From Nissolia schottii (taxonomy: Eukaryota; Streptophyta; Magnoliopsida; Fabales; Fabaceae): 64,000 bases of DNA. Where the stretch lies: assembly GCA_003254905.1 (NCBI GenBank), contig QANU01029406.1, positions 39,919 to 103,918 of the forward strand, in the 5' to 3' direction. Below, piece after piece: positions 1 to 13,400 of this stretch (position 1 is its first letter; every line of letters begins with the position of its first letter). The position numbers and the translations under genes were made by a program. The notes under the pieces are model-generated. The model had not been told where the DNA came from. It saw only the letters and a list, made by a program, of their open reading frames with translations, and ran no database searches.

Positions 1-1435
1 ATCAATATTCAATTTTTTTTTTTAGGATTGAAAAAAAATATTATTAGATATAAGAGGGGGAAATTACAAGAGAGGATAAGGTGTCCTCCAAAAAATCCAA
101 TAAGACTTCTCAAAACAAAAAATTGCAACAAGAAAGCAGAAAAAGAACCAATACAACTTCCCTAAAACCCTCCTCAGTAACCCCCCTTAGCAAAAAGCTA
201 GCAATAAAAAAGGGGAAAACTAAAACAAAATAAACACAACAATACATCTTGTCTCCTTCAAATCTTCATGTCAAGATCCATCTCTCCAAAAAAGCTTAAG
301 TCGTAGGATAGAGACAATTGACTAACTTTTTTATTTAACCCGCGCCCTAATGCAAGTGCCTATTGAGCTTGAAGTGTGGGCAATGCATAGGCCGACCTTA
401 TACCTTGTGCTGAAATTTGACTGATTATTTTCTTTTTTCTTACTAGAATTGAGGCAACAAGATTCGAACACTAGATCACTTGGTCATAGAGGCTCTAATA
501 CTATGTTAATAACCATCTTTCTCAAAAGCTTAAGTTGTTGGGTAGAAGCTATTGAATGATTTTTATATTTAACAATTCAAAAGAACCTAATTAAGCCTTC
601 TAAATCCTTTTGGTCATCCATAATTAACTTCCGTTGCTAATATTCGAAGTTCATTTTCTACCTTTTTCTTCTTAGGTATTTGGCATGAGGGCCACCTTTA
701 ACTCCCTACCCAATGGATTCACCAACTTTATCTCCATGGACTAAAGAAGTGATTGTGGATCATGCAAAACACTTGCATTGACAAAAGGCCTAATAGGAAT
801 AAATAATTGAATAGGCTTTCCCTTCTCTTGTTTAATGAATAACTGAATTCTATCATACAATTTCTTTTTATCCTTAAACCTCCTAAAAATTATTCTTGCT
901 CCACCTAAATCAGCCTTTGCAGATTCCAATTTTCAGTTAGGAGTCAGGACAAATCTTTGAATTTCCTATGTCGTGAATTCATTCAGATCTCCATTTCAAA
1001 ATGTTGGGATGACAACTATCATGGCTGTTCACCACTAGATCTGATATACTTGGAAAATGATCTGAGAATTGTTTCTAAGGTTGATGATTGTACCTCTAAA
1101 TCTCCTTAATGATATATTCAAATTCACCATTTAAATCTGAAGAATAAATATCTGAAATGAAAGGGCCATCCTGTTTCTTAAACATGTACATCAGTTGTCA
1201 ATGACCACACCTATTCCACTTTAAACTGTAGACAAGCATTAAGCCCTTTTCTGTCTAAAGTGTTTCCATCATAAAGCCATTGAGGATTGTAACAACTATA
1301 TGTAAAACAAACAACTATAACTGTTTGATAGATCAAGATGCATGATCTCACACATAGTGAATTTATTAGATATTAGTTTGATATTTAGTACTCACATTTC
1401 GTTCTTTTAAATTGCAATTGTCCTCTTCTGTTTAG
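1..1435. other. Intronic/upstream DNA before first visible LIG4 exon
   Basis: I see no LIG4 coding sequence here; the residues expected before the LHGKEVV exon are not encoded in any frame I could read. The stretch is presumably one intron of LIG4, ending in the acceptor at 1434-1435. It contains a dispersed LTR/PBS-like repeat (about 265-560) and otherwise AT-rich sequence without recognisable genes. Confidence 0.6.
265..560 (-). repeat. Dispersed LTR/PBS-like repeat, copy 1
   Basis: The copy carries the phrases 'ctccaaaaaagcttaag', 'gcaagtgcctattgagcttg' and, further on, 'gaggctctaatactatg', which read in reverse as a degenerate TGGTATCAGAGC-type motif followed by family sequence. The same phrases in the same orientation recur at 14495-14795 and in the opposite orientation at 4835-5045, 9480-9620, 9800-10010, 22830-23445 and 25575-25840. 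The motif matches the initiator-Met tRNA primer-binding site of plant LTR elements, so I infer old LTR-element fragments. Confidence 0.55.
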
Positions 1436-4400
1436 CTTCATGGGAAGGAAGTGGTTGTTGAATGCAAATTCGATGGTGACCGCATTCAAATTCATAAAAA
1501 TGGAACAGAGATACATTTCTTCTCAAGGTAAGTGCATAAGTGTGTAACTGAATGTAATTTTCTTTGCTTCAGATCATGGCTCTCTCAGTTCAGGCGAATT
1601 TGCTTTTGCCCTACGTTCGCAGTGTGTGTTATTTCTTTATTTCTGATCTTTAAACCATAATGGCCCGTTTAGTATACCGGATAGGATAAAGGCAGATAGG
1701 ATAATGGTTGATAGAATAAGTCAATTTATTATTATTATTATGATTAATATTATTATTATTATGATTAATGTTATTATTTTATTATTAGTCAAATTATTAT
1801 TATTAATATTATTATTATTATTGTTATTCTTATTATGATTAATGACTAATATTATTATTATTATTTTATTATGATTGATATTATTGATATTATTTTATTT
1901 TTAATAATAATATTGTTAATATTATTATTAATAGTACTATTTTATCATCATTATTATTATGATTAATATTATTATTATTATTTTATTATCATTTTTTACT
2001 CTCTATAAAGGGGTTGGAGTATTTTAACTGCTCTTTGGTCACATTTTCAGTCTTTCCCCCCTCTTTTTATCTATATAGGCAGTTATTTTCTCTCAATAAC
2101 TTACCCTCACAAATTAAATTTATCTATTTTCACATAACTGGTTCCCCTTGGGGCACCCCACTCTCTAGTTATTATTATTATTATTATTATTACTACTACT
2201 CCATAATTTCTTATCCATCACACCTTTATCAAGTCTAATCCCACCTCCATAGGCTAGATTAACTTAACCATTAAAATATGGATAAAGATTAAGGAGTCTT
2301 TAACGGATTAGCTTATCTAATCTGGTGAGTGTGCAAAACATTGCATAACACGATAGTAGCCTGAATAAGCTTATCTAATACGGGGGCATGCCAAATGGGC
2401 GCTTGTGCTAAGACAGTTTTATATTTTTATGACAACTGATGAATTGAATAAGTTGCATGGTCTTGCAGTTCTTATTTTTTTTTTTTGGGTGGTTTCCATT
2501 TGCCTAGTTATTTCTAAAAATGTTAATGCACTTTTGTTTGTTTGTTTATTTACTTTTTTGGATTTTTTCCTCTGTTTACTGATTTTTCCCCAGATAGCTC
2601 CTGTATTTTACATTTCCATTCCCTGCTGCAGGAACTTTCTTGATCATTCTGAATATGCACATGCAATGTCAGAAATCATAATACAAAACGTTCATGTAGA
2701 TAGGTGAACATTTATCTTTCTTTTCATTTATTACAATTATTTATTTATTTTTTTTGCTAGTTTTATCCCATTCTTTTATTCTTGTTGATGATCATGATGC
2801 ACGTAACTGCATTTTGGAGGGGTGGGGGTGTAGATAGATATATAGGGAAGGTTTAATTTAGTCTCTAATAAAATACAAATATTAATCTCAAACAATGGTA
2901 TAGTACTCCGAGAGTACATAAGATTAGAAATTTTCCACCAGAAGAGTCCAGAGTCATAAACATCACTAATAGGTATGACTTCCAAACACCTGGTTTCTTG
3001 TTGTTTTTCTAAATCTGCCACTTGATGAACAACTTATGGAGTAAATAATAGATATTCTTAGAACTTTGTAGGCCTATCAAAAGTAGAAGTTGCTTAGACT
3101 GAGTAATGTACTTGAAAATCCATGATCACATATTGATTATACATACAATGTAGGTAGCATGGGATGCTGATATTTGAATGCAGAAGTGCATACTTTTATT
3201 TGGTTCTTATTATATTATTAAAATAGCAATCACGTTTAGCTGAAAAGCTAATCAGTTATGCAGAATTTTTTTGCAACATATAATTTAAAACTCACTCTCT
3301 CGCTTTCTCTGTCTCTCTCTCTTTTGGGGTATCCTATTGCCTAGCATTTACTTTCCATTTTCCCTTCTTTCTCATCAACAAAGTTTTTCATTTATACGAA
3401 AGCGAGACAATCTATATTATTATAGAAAGGGGAATCCTCCACTTGGTGCCTTTTTAAATTCCCAAAATGGCCAACATTCTAATATCATTGACTAATACTA
3501 ATGTGATAAAGTGACTATTTTTTCCTCCTTAAAATGCTTATTTATTATTTATTCGCTTTTCGACTTTTTTTAGGTGTATACTTGATGGTGAAATGTTGGT
3601 TTGGGACACTTCCTTGAATCGTTTTGCCGAGTTTGGCTCAAATCAGGAAATAGGCATGTACTTCAATTTGGCTGTGTCACATTAGAGCTTTTACTTTCAA
3701 TAGTATTTACCATTTAAATTTGCTGTCTTTGGCAGCCAAGGCAGCAAGGGATGGACTTGATAGTGATAGACAGGTTCTCAATTTTCGATATGTATTATTT
3801 TTGTTTGAGGAACTATCAAGTTCAGTTTTTAACTTTTCTAGGTCCTTTCTTGATGCAGTTATGCTGTATCCTTGTATCTAAACAGATCAATTATTATTTC
3901 CAGCTATCAAGGACTTCGGTGCAGTTTTGTTTTTAGTGGAAAGATGAGTATCTAATTCTTTGTTATGAAAATTTTACTAACGCTAGAAAATTTTTATCTG
4001 ATATGCCTTGACTTGAGAGTTGCTAGATGTTGCATTTGATATCCTTTATTTTGGAGATACGAGTGTAATTCACCAAACTTTGAAGGAACGACATGAGATT
4101 CTCCGTAAAGTTGTGAGGCCATTGAAGGGTCGCTTGGAAATATTAGTACCTAATGGTGGTCTTAACACTCATTGCTCTTCTGGTAAGTAATTGCTAGCAG
4201 CAATGTGTCTGTCATGTGTACATACTTCAAGGAAATACCTTTTCCCCTTCCATGTTAATAATTATTTTTCTGATCCATGAATGGACGTGTTGGTTCACTA
4301 ATTGATTTAGTATTTTTGTTGTTTTGATATCATTATCTGTACTCTATATAAAGGGGATTCCCTTTGGAAACTACTTTTGGTGTCTCCTAATTCTATTGAA

Positions 4401-7400
4401 ATCTATTTTCAAGTCTATTATCACACACACACACACACACAAAAACACACACGCACTCATATTTTGCTCATTATAACCCACTAACTCATCACATCTAATA
4501 ACCGCCACAACCCACTAACATATTTTTATCTCCTTTTTGATTAAATTACTTTCTAACTATATTAATACCAGAAAATATGTTTCATATAATCAATCATACT
4601 AATTTTTATGACATAAAAAAAGGTGGCTTGACAGGTAAGGAAGTGCCTACAAGCCGCTAGTGATTATTATTGTTATTATTTAGTCTACTTGGTGGTTCAA
4701 CTTTGTGATTTAGGAATAGGAGGGCTAAGCCACAACTGCTACTTGGTGTTAACAGTTATTATGCTCCAAGTGATTGGGCATAGTCATAAATAGTGTGCAA
4801 TAGCATCCGCTGTTGCAATGTAGCTGTTAAGATAAAAAAACATTCAATTGTCTCAACCCTGTGGCTTAAACTTTTGGAAAAGATGGTTCTTGACATGGTA
4901 TCAGAGTTTTTATGATCTAATGATTTTGATTTGGTCCTTGCTGCCCTATCCTTCTAAATAAAATAAGTTAAATTTCACCACAAGGTAGGTGGTCCCATGC
5001 ATTGTCCACGTGTCCAGCCCAAAGGGCTCTTACATGATGGTTCTTGATAGTAGCAATCAAGGTTGTTAAACTCGAGAGTTTAAGTAAACTCGTGGAGTCT
5101 TAGCAAACTCGAATCGTAAACTCGTATGAGCTTACATACATAAAAAAATATGTTATAAGAAATATAATTAGGAACTAAAATTAATTAAATATTATATTTA
5201 TAATTGAAATTGAATAATGTTAACTTTAAATTAAATTAATGAAAGAAATATCATCAAATACACCTTAATGCATGACACTTAGTGGTTATGTCATACTTTA
5301 TTCAGTATCTGTATTATTTTATAGTTCAAAAAAACATAGCTCAATTATGATAAATATATGAAATTAGCTAAATAAACTCAATATATATTATCTAATATAA
5401 ACAAAGTTAGGTAAGTAAGTAACAAAGTTACAAAATTTGTACATTTTGAGATAAACTCGTAAACTCGTAGATAGATTTTAACTCATAAACTCGCTAATAG
5501 AATCGAGAGTTGTCTTAAACTTGTACAAGTTTACCAAAAAAGAGTTTACATAAGTGTTAACTTGTTTTGTGTAGTAAACTCGTAAACTCTTTGTTTACGA
5601 GTTAACTCGAGAGTTTAACAACCGTGGTAGCAATTGCAATGAAGCCTCTTTGTGTAGATAGGAGCTGAAAGGAGCTGAAATGTTTGTGATTATATGTTCA
5701 GGTTGACTATCTCCTGCATACGAAGAAGGACGTATGTAAAGTCAGAACACACAGATTAAATAAGAGGAAGAAAAGAACCAGAGAACAAATAACAACGGAG
5801 TCCCAAACACCAGGGTGCAGCACACTGAATTTCCCAAATACATTCAATTGTCAAACCTCCCATACCCTCCCACACTGAACTCTACATCCTCTCTAACAGA
5901 TAGAGAAAAGCATAGAAGAATAAGACTGAATGTTGTGTTTGTATTGCTATTTATGTATAAATGGCTCAATTGGATATCAGTGTAATATCCTATAAAGCTT
6001 GGAGGAATGAATTACATTGTGAAAAAAATAAAGAAAAGCTGTAAAAGGAGTCGTCACTTTGAGAGGCCAAACTCTCCCCGTCCTACCTCACAATTGTGAT
6101 ATCCTATTCCCTCTCTTAGCTCACTACTAATAATCATCTTCCCAATTTCCTAGATCTTTTTTTTTCTCTCTCCTCTAGTGCCACCTCAGCAAATTAGTTA
6201 CAAACCCCCTTCCCTTTGCTGCAGACAGCAACTTAGGTCCCACACTTTTCTTTTTCCTCTCAAGCAATAATTCAGGACGCTTACATATTCTCTCTCCACT
6301 CTTAACATGCCAACCGTCAAACTGTTTGGTAATTTCTCTTGCCAACTGTCTGTCAAACTCCTTTGATGACATCTCTAAACTGTTGAATAGCTTCTATTGC
6401 CAATTGATTGTCTAATTGCTTGGTAACTGCCCACCCTGGTTCTTAGGCCCATTTAAGTTCTGTCTGTTCTTCGTTGTCCTATGCGAGTGGGCTAAGGGTG
6501 TTTCAGAATCCTTTTCTAAGTGTATTTTCCTGGAGCAAAATCCCCACACCATTAATGGCATCTCCTTACCCTCAGACCTGCTATTGGTTGGGATTGTTCT
6601 TCTGCCATCTGTGCTCATAGCTGTTTCTAGGGACTTCCCATTTTGATATTGTTGAGAGTCTGGGGAGTCTTGCTGCATTATTGATTCTTTGCTTTTGTTT
6701 TGTTTTTTTTTTCCAAAAGGTTGAACATACATTATTCTCCCTGTAGTTGTACTTTCCCTGTTTTATTTTCAAAACTTCAAAAGGTTCTATTAATTGTGTT
6801 CTTGATGTGTGTTATTTTTTATCGGAAGATACCTGTCAATCTCAGAAGAAAAATCTATCTTACAAATAAGACTATTGATGCTTCGTAGTATTTGATGTTA
6901 GGTTGTAAAGTGCCAATAGGATCCTAAGCTAAGTGTTGCAAGATGACAACGTTGCGGTTGGTGGGTGGGTGGGCAGATAACATTAGAAATGAATGTATTA
7001 GAGAAAAAGGCGGCTTCTAAGTTCCACCTTGATAGTTTGGGTGAATCATTCGCCCTATTAAAAAACCTTGGTCTATGGTGTACTTAAATAAATTTAACCA
7101 TATTTACCCTTTCTCCCTCTCTGCCCCTTCTGCATTCACTCCCCCTCCTTTCTTCTTCATAACCCCTTCCCCAGCCACCACCAATGACGCCGCTGTCAGG
7201 GCTGTCTGCCGCCGCCGCTCCCACTGCCCCTCTACCACTGTCGAAGCCTTGAAGCTTGCAATGGTCACCAAGAAGCCGTTGTTCTTAGCCTCCACCTTCG
7301 TCGGTGTCACGGTGGGACGCCAGATCTGAGCGTTTGGAGAGCGCCAGATCTTTACTTTTCCAGATCTGTTGTGCTGCCATCAGATCTGTTGCACTGCCGT

Positions 7401-10400
7401 TGGTTAGAACACAGGTTTTCTCTCTGCCTCGAGGGGTTACAGTGGTTCTGTGAAGGAGCATGGAGGTGGTTCTGCCACGAACATGTTGTCTTCGTTGTCG
7501 TTAGGTTTGAGTGAGAGTGACATTGATGACTATGATTGTGAAAGTGAGGTATATCAACTTGTGTTCATGCTCTTTAAAGTTCTGAGCTTTTTTGGCTTTG
7601 GCATTTTGTATATCTCTGTAGCTTTGCGCTGCTTCAATTTGAAAGGTAATGTAAGGGGAAGAAAAAAAAAGTAGCTCCCATATCTTCATATTTTGGTTGG
7701 CATGGAGGAAGAGATGTTGTGTGGTTGGGAAGAAGATGAACGGAGGAGGTCGGAGAAGAATCTGACGTAGGAAAAGGGAGATGAGAGAGGAGTGCAAAAT
7801 GTAAATTGAAGGATGAGTGAGGGGTAAAATTATAAATATAATTAGCTACACTTTTGGAAAAAGTGTTTAGCCACATTTGAAAAGTGGGCCACAAATGCAT
7901 CATTCATCCAAACTATCAAAGGTGGAACTTAGAACCTGCCAGGGAAAAAAGAGTAGAACCTAAGAAAAAGATGATAGAATTTTTCCTGAGATGGTTTGGC
8001 TATGCAAGAAGACCAATGGAGGCCTGAATAAAAAGAGTTCTTTGCATAATGCCTCTTTCTGTCAATTTTTTAAAGGATTATCTCTGTTGGAACTTCCATT
8101 TCATTCAGAACTTGAATGATAGGGAGGCTTATGAACTAGAGTTCCTTCTTCCTTTACATAATGCTAGTCATCTTCCCCATAGCCCTGACACAAAAACTTG
8201 GATTCCTGATTCTTCTGGTGTCTTCTGTGATAAAACTTATTTTCAATTCATGACTTCCTCTCCTAACAGAGAAATATTTCTATTGGATAAACCCATTTAG
8301 AAATCTAAATCCCCCTTGAAGGTTAAATCTTTTGTTTGGATTGCTGCTCTTAATAGGATTAACACTATTGATGTGATCTGGAAGCGCAAGTCTCTCACTG
8401 CTTTATTCCCTAATATGTGTATAATGTGTGGTTTTAAATTCTGAACTGGGGGCTCGTCTCTTTCTGCATTGCCCAATGGCGGGATGTTTTTGGTCAGGCT
8501 TTTTAGTGTCTTTGGAGAGTTGTGTTTTCCGTATGGACTTGCATCTGAATTCCTGACTAAACTGAGGTTTCAACTTCCGTAACGAAGCAAAGGTCCTGTG
8601 GCAGTCCGTGGTTTTTGCGGTTGTTAGGTGTATTTGGTTGCAATGGAATTCTAGAATTTTCCACAATTCCTTTTCAACTGCTGAACGTTTTGGGATAGAA
8701 TTAATTTTTGGCATCCCCTTAGTGTTCTGCTCATGGTTTGTTTAGTAGTGTTCCTTCAGCTGATGTTCAAAGGGATTGGTATGCTTTGTTGCTTGGTTTA
8801 TCCTTCAGAGACTTGGCTGCTTGTATTTTTGTGGGGATGTCTTATCCTCCTTTGTATCATTTTTTGTCTCTTATTAAATAACATTTTGTGACTTTGTGCG
8901 CGATCAGGCCTCTCACATATGCTATTTTGCAGGTGAACCATGTTGGTCATTTATTGCTCATAATGTGGATGAAGTTGAGAGATATTTCAAAGAAACTATA
9001 GAGAATAGGTAAGCAAAAGCCCCGATTTACTTTGCTGCAGTTTTTCACCCATCAGATATTGATTTTCTTGTGACTTGTCCTAAGGCAGATTGATCTAGGA
9101 GGGTTTGGAAAATCTCAAACATTTAACTCACTCAGTAGCTGTTTGTATATGTTGGGCTAAAAGATGCTAGTATTTGGTGTAAGCATAAGATAGGAGCCAA
9201 AAAAGATTACCCACAAATGTAGCCATAAATAGATTAGGAGAATAGGAGTTCATTTCTGCTTTCTTGGTCATTTTCTTTCTGACATTCTCAAGTCTCAGCA
9301 AACCAGACTCCATTGGTCTTCTCTGATTTTTCTCTCCATTTCTCTCGCAATTCATTTTTTAAGCTTCAATAGATTATCGAGGAAGACCATAATCATTACA
9401 GGCAGACCTCCTCAAATGAAATCTTACAAGCACCTTTTATGTGCATTCTAGTATTTGATAGATAAAAACTATTCATGTTTCTTCATGTGATGACTTAATC
9501 TTTTGGAGGAGTTAGTTCATGACGTGGTGCTAGAGCTTCTGTGACCAAGTCATTTGGAGTTCATTCCTTGTTTCCCCACTCCATTCTTCTAAAATAAATG
9601 TTAAATTTCATTATGATATATAAGGTTTGGCTTCTGCATCGCATAGGGTTTAAGCTTACTGGGCTATTCCATGATGGCCGTGTTACATAAAGCCATTCAT
9701 GTGCCTTTACTTGATAGCTTAAACTTTCAGTACTGATTGCTCGCAACGATGTTTATACTTGCATTTCTATTTATGAATCTTTACATGTGTCAGAGATATA
9801 AGAACTATTCTTGAGCCTTCACCTAATAGCCTTGACTTTATGGAGAGTTGGTCATTGACATAGTATTGAGCCTGGTTGACCAAGTAGTCAAGAATTCAAT
9901 CCTTGATGGCACTTTCCTTCTAAATTAAGTAGAATTTCGGTACAAGGTGAAATGGTTGTGTATATTGTTTATGCTTCAAGCCTAAAAGAGCTCTTGCATG
10001 AGAAGCGTTTTAGAAATATAAAAATCATTTATGAGCCTGCATTTTTTAGTGCTTGATTTTGGGAGATTTGGCCCTTGACAATATGCATCATATTGTGGTT
10101 TATGTGTATGTAACTTTGTATGCTGTTGTGTCAGTGTATGCCTGTTTGTATTTATGCATATTTCTTGTCCAGTCTGTTCAAATATCAAGTTCAGCTGGAG
10201 AATTCTGAATGCTGTATTAGCTTCATCTGTTGAATATACAGTTTGGTTTTTGGATTTGGATGATCGTTTTTTTATTATTCTAATATATATCTATTAAAAG
10301 TAGAAACAGAAGAAATTGCATATATCTCTTCTGATTTTTTTTTCCTCCTTTATTTAGAGATGAGGGAATTGTTCTGAAAGACCTCAGTTCCAAATGGGAA

Positions 10401-13400
10401 CCTAGTGATCGCAGTGGGACGTGGCTAAAGTTGAAGCCTGAGTATATTCAAGCTGGTTCTGATTTGGATGTACTTATCATAGGTATATGATTTATGTTCT
10501 TAAATTTATATACATTCTGAAGCAGGTTATTTGACATGGTAATATTGACTTTGTTGGTTTTGACTGTTTATAGGTGGCTACTATGGCTCTGGACGACGTG
10601 GAGGAGAGGTTTTGTCATTTTTCCCTAGCGTGCCTTTCTGAAGACTTTTTTTTTCTTTTTTTTTTTTTTAGGTTCTTCAGATGAACTTGTAGGGACATGT
10701 TTTTCATATCAGGTTGCTCAATTCTTGGTGGGCCTTGCTGAGCGTCCTTCCCCAAATACACATCCCAAGCGGTATGAATGTTATAGCCTATAACTTTTGG
10801 ATGTTTGACTGTATCTGGGTGTCATTCTTCTTGCTTTAGGGTCTATTGTTAATAATAATTGAAATCTTCTGAGTCTCTGTGGATAATTCTGATCACATTC
10901 TTGGACCTAATGGATTGCATCTAAACTTGGATGAGATTTAATTTTAGCACATACTCTATATTTCTTTTTTATTCTCAAACAAAGATTTTCGAAGAGAGAA
11001 AATGGTCAGGTTTAGTTTTATTACGCTCAACTCTGCATTCTTCAATGTTAGCTTTATCAATTAAGAAGGGGAAAGAACCTATTAGTCCTATTTCTTCATT
11101 TCCTTGGCTGTTTTTTGTTTTCTACTTTTGCTTAAGAGAAGTCCTTTGTAAGAACTGGTACCAATAGAGAGTATGCGACTGAAATTAAATTGCTGTTTAT
11201 TAATTCTGCAGAAATTCCAATGGGGAATTTCTGTAACCGTACATAACCAAGTTGGTTGAAAGGAAATGATAAACAAATATTTAAAGGAAATATTCTGGGA
11301 ATTCAGGATCCCTTGGTCCCCCAATCCACTCTCGGTGCTGGATAACTGAATGCCTTCCCTTTCCCCCATGATCCCCTTATAATTATCAATGGGAGAGAAT
11401 CAAGGGATTAGCTTATTTTTCTCCTAAAAATCTTCCTTCCTAATTTGTCTTTAACTGATTATTTTTTGCTTTATTCTTTCCCTAATTAAATCCTGATTTT
11501 CTCTAACCAATCAGATATTATTCCCTCCTATTTTGCTCCTCTTTCTTGTTTCTTCTGGAATAAAAATATGGAAGGGAATTTATTTTCTTCCCTTTTCGGT
11601 TAGCTATTCCAGTTGACTTATCTTCAGCTGTTGGGTATGTAACAATACCCTCTCCTTGAAGTACCACCTTGTCCTCAAGGTGGATGGAAGGGAAAGCCGC
11701 CTGAATCTCTGCCGCTGTCTCCTTGTATCTCCAGGTGTGGCATTCCGCCTCCTTCATCTTCCTCTCTTTCCTCATCCCCTAGAATTATAATCTGGTAATA
11801 TCTCATGGTGCACTTATGATCAGGTCCCCACTTCTCCCCACAACGAAAATAGAGCCCTTTCCACTGCCTCTCTGCCCATTCTTCATTTGAGAGTCGACGC
11901 GTACTGCTGTTTCTGGTTGGGACTGATTGTGCTGTGCAGCACTCCCATTCAGATTTGGCCTGGTTCCTGTTTGCTGGTCAGAAAATTTTTGGCTTATGCT
12001 GGACCCCATTTCTCCGCGTCCCCCACCTTTGTTCTCATCGGTTTTGGTGAAACCTGCATTTCTTGAAAAAATAGCTCCTATTGGAGCCCCTACGCTTGTT
12101 CCGCTGCTTCTAGAAATCCCTTCTGTCCTGCGGCTGCTGGGGTTAATTCCATTTTCCCTCCACGCCTGGTTCCTCCATTCTATCGGCATGGCTTTGTCCA
12201 TTACGGAGGGTAGGTTATCAAACCTCGCCACCTCTAACTCTGCTTGAATCTCCCTCCTCAAGCCGTTTGCAAAAATGCACATTAGTGCCTCTGTCCCCAG
12301 ATTCTTTTGAGTTCTTGCTGCTGCCTCGAACTCTTTCCTGTATTGGGCCACGCCTTCTACCTGCTTCACTTCCAATAGTGGGGCCAAGGGATTGAGAGCA
12401 ACCCCTGGTTGGAACCGCTTGAGTAGGTCTTCCCTAAACCGCCGCCAATTTAGGAACGGGGTATGCTCTTCCCACCATTCCATCCACGTGAGTGCTTCAC
12501 CCTCCAAGGCCAATGTGACAATATCCATCTTGTCCCTCGGGGCTGTCTGGGTGACTCGGAAATACCTCTCCATTTTTACCAACCAATCACACGCACCCTC
12601 TCCTGAAAAAATTGGGACATCCAATTTTCAGTTGGCCTCAAACCGCCTCAGCTCCAGTTCCTCCTCTTCGTTCCTTTCTTCTCCACCTCCGCCTCCTGAA
12701 CCCTCTCCATCGCCCCTGTTCTCGTCACCATTGTTGCTTCCCGGTGGCTACTGTGGCAGCATGTCCTTAATTTGTCTCAAGAGTTCAAACGTGTTAACCT
12801 GAGACTCTTTTACCTCCTCCATCTGTCTCTCCAATGCGTCTAACCTGACCTCCATAGCGGCGGTTTGGAAACCATGCACAGTCCTCCCTAGGATCGGTGC
12901 TCTGATACCAGTTGTAAGAACTAGTACCAATAGAGAGTATGCGACTGAAATTAAATTGCTGTTTATTAATTCTGCAGAAATTCCAATGGGGAATTTGTGG
13001 AATTTCTGCAACCGTACATAACCAAGCTGGCTGAAAGGAAATGATAAACAAATAATTAAAGGAAATATTCTGGGAATTCAGGATCCCTTGGTCCCCTAAT
13101 CCACTCTCGGTTCTGGATAACTGAATGCCTTCCCTTTCCCCCATGATCCCCTTATAATTATCAATGGGAGAGAATCAAGGGATTAGCTTATTTTTCTCCT
13201 AAAAATCCTCCTTACTTATTTGTCTGTAACTGATTATTTTCTGCTTTATTCTTTCCCTAATTAAATCCTGATTTTCTCTAACCAATCAAATATTATTCCC
13301 TCCTATTTTGCTCCTCTTTCTTGTTTCTTCTGGAATAAAAATATGGAAGGGAATTTATTTTCTTCCCTTTTCGGTTAACTATTCCAGCTGACTCATCTTC

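Noticed and set aside
2014-2238. Open frame with a poly-Tyr run
   Set aside because: Translation of the ATT/TTA microsatellite inside a LIG4-intron MITE; no homology.
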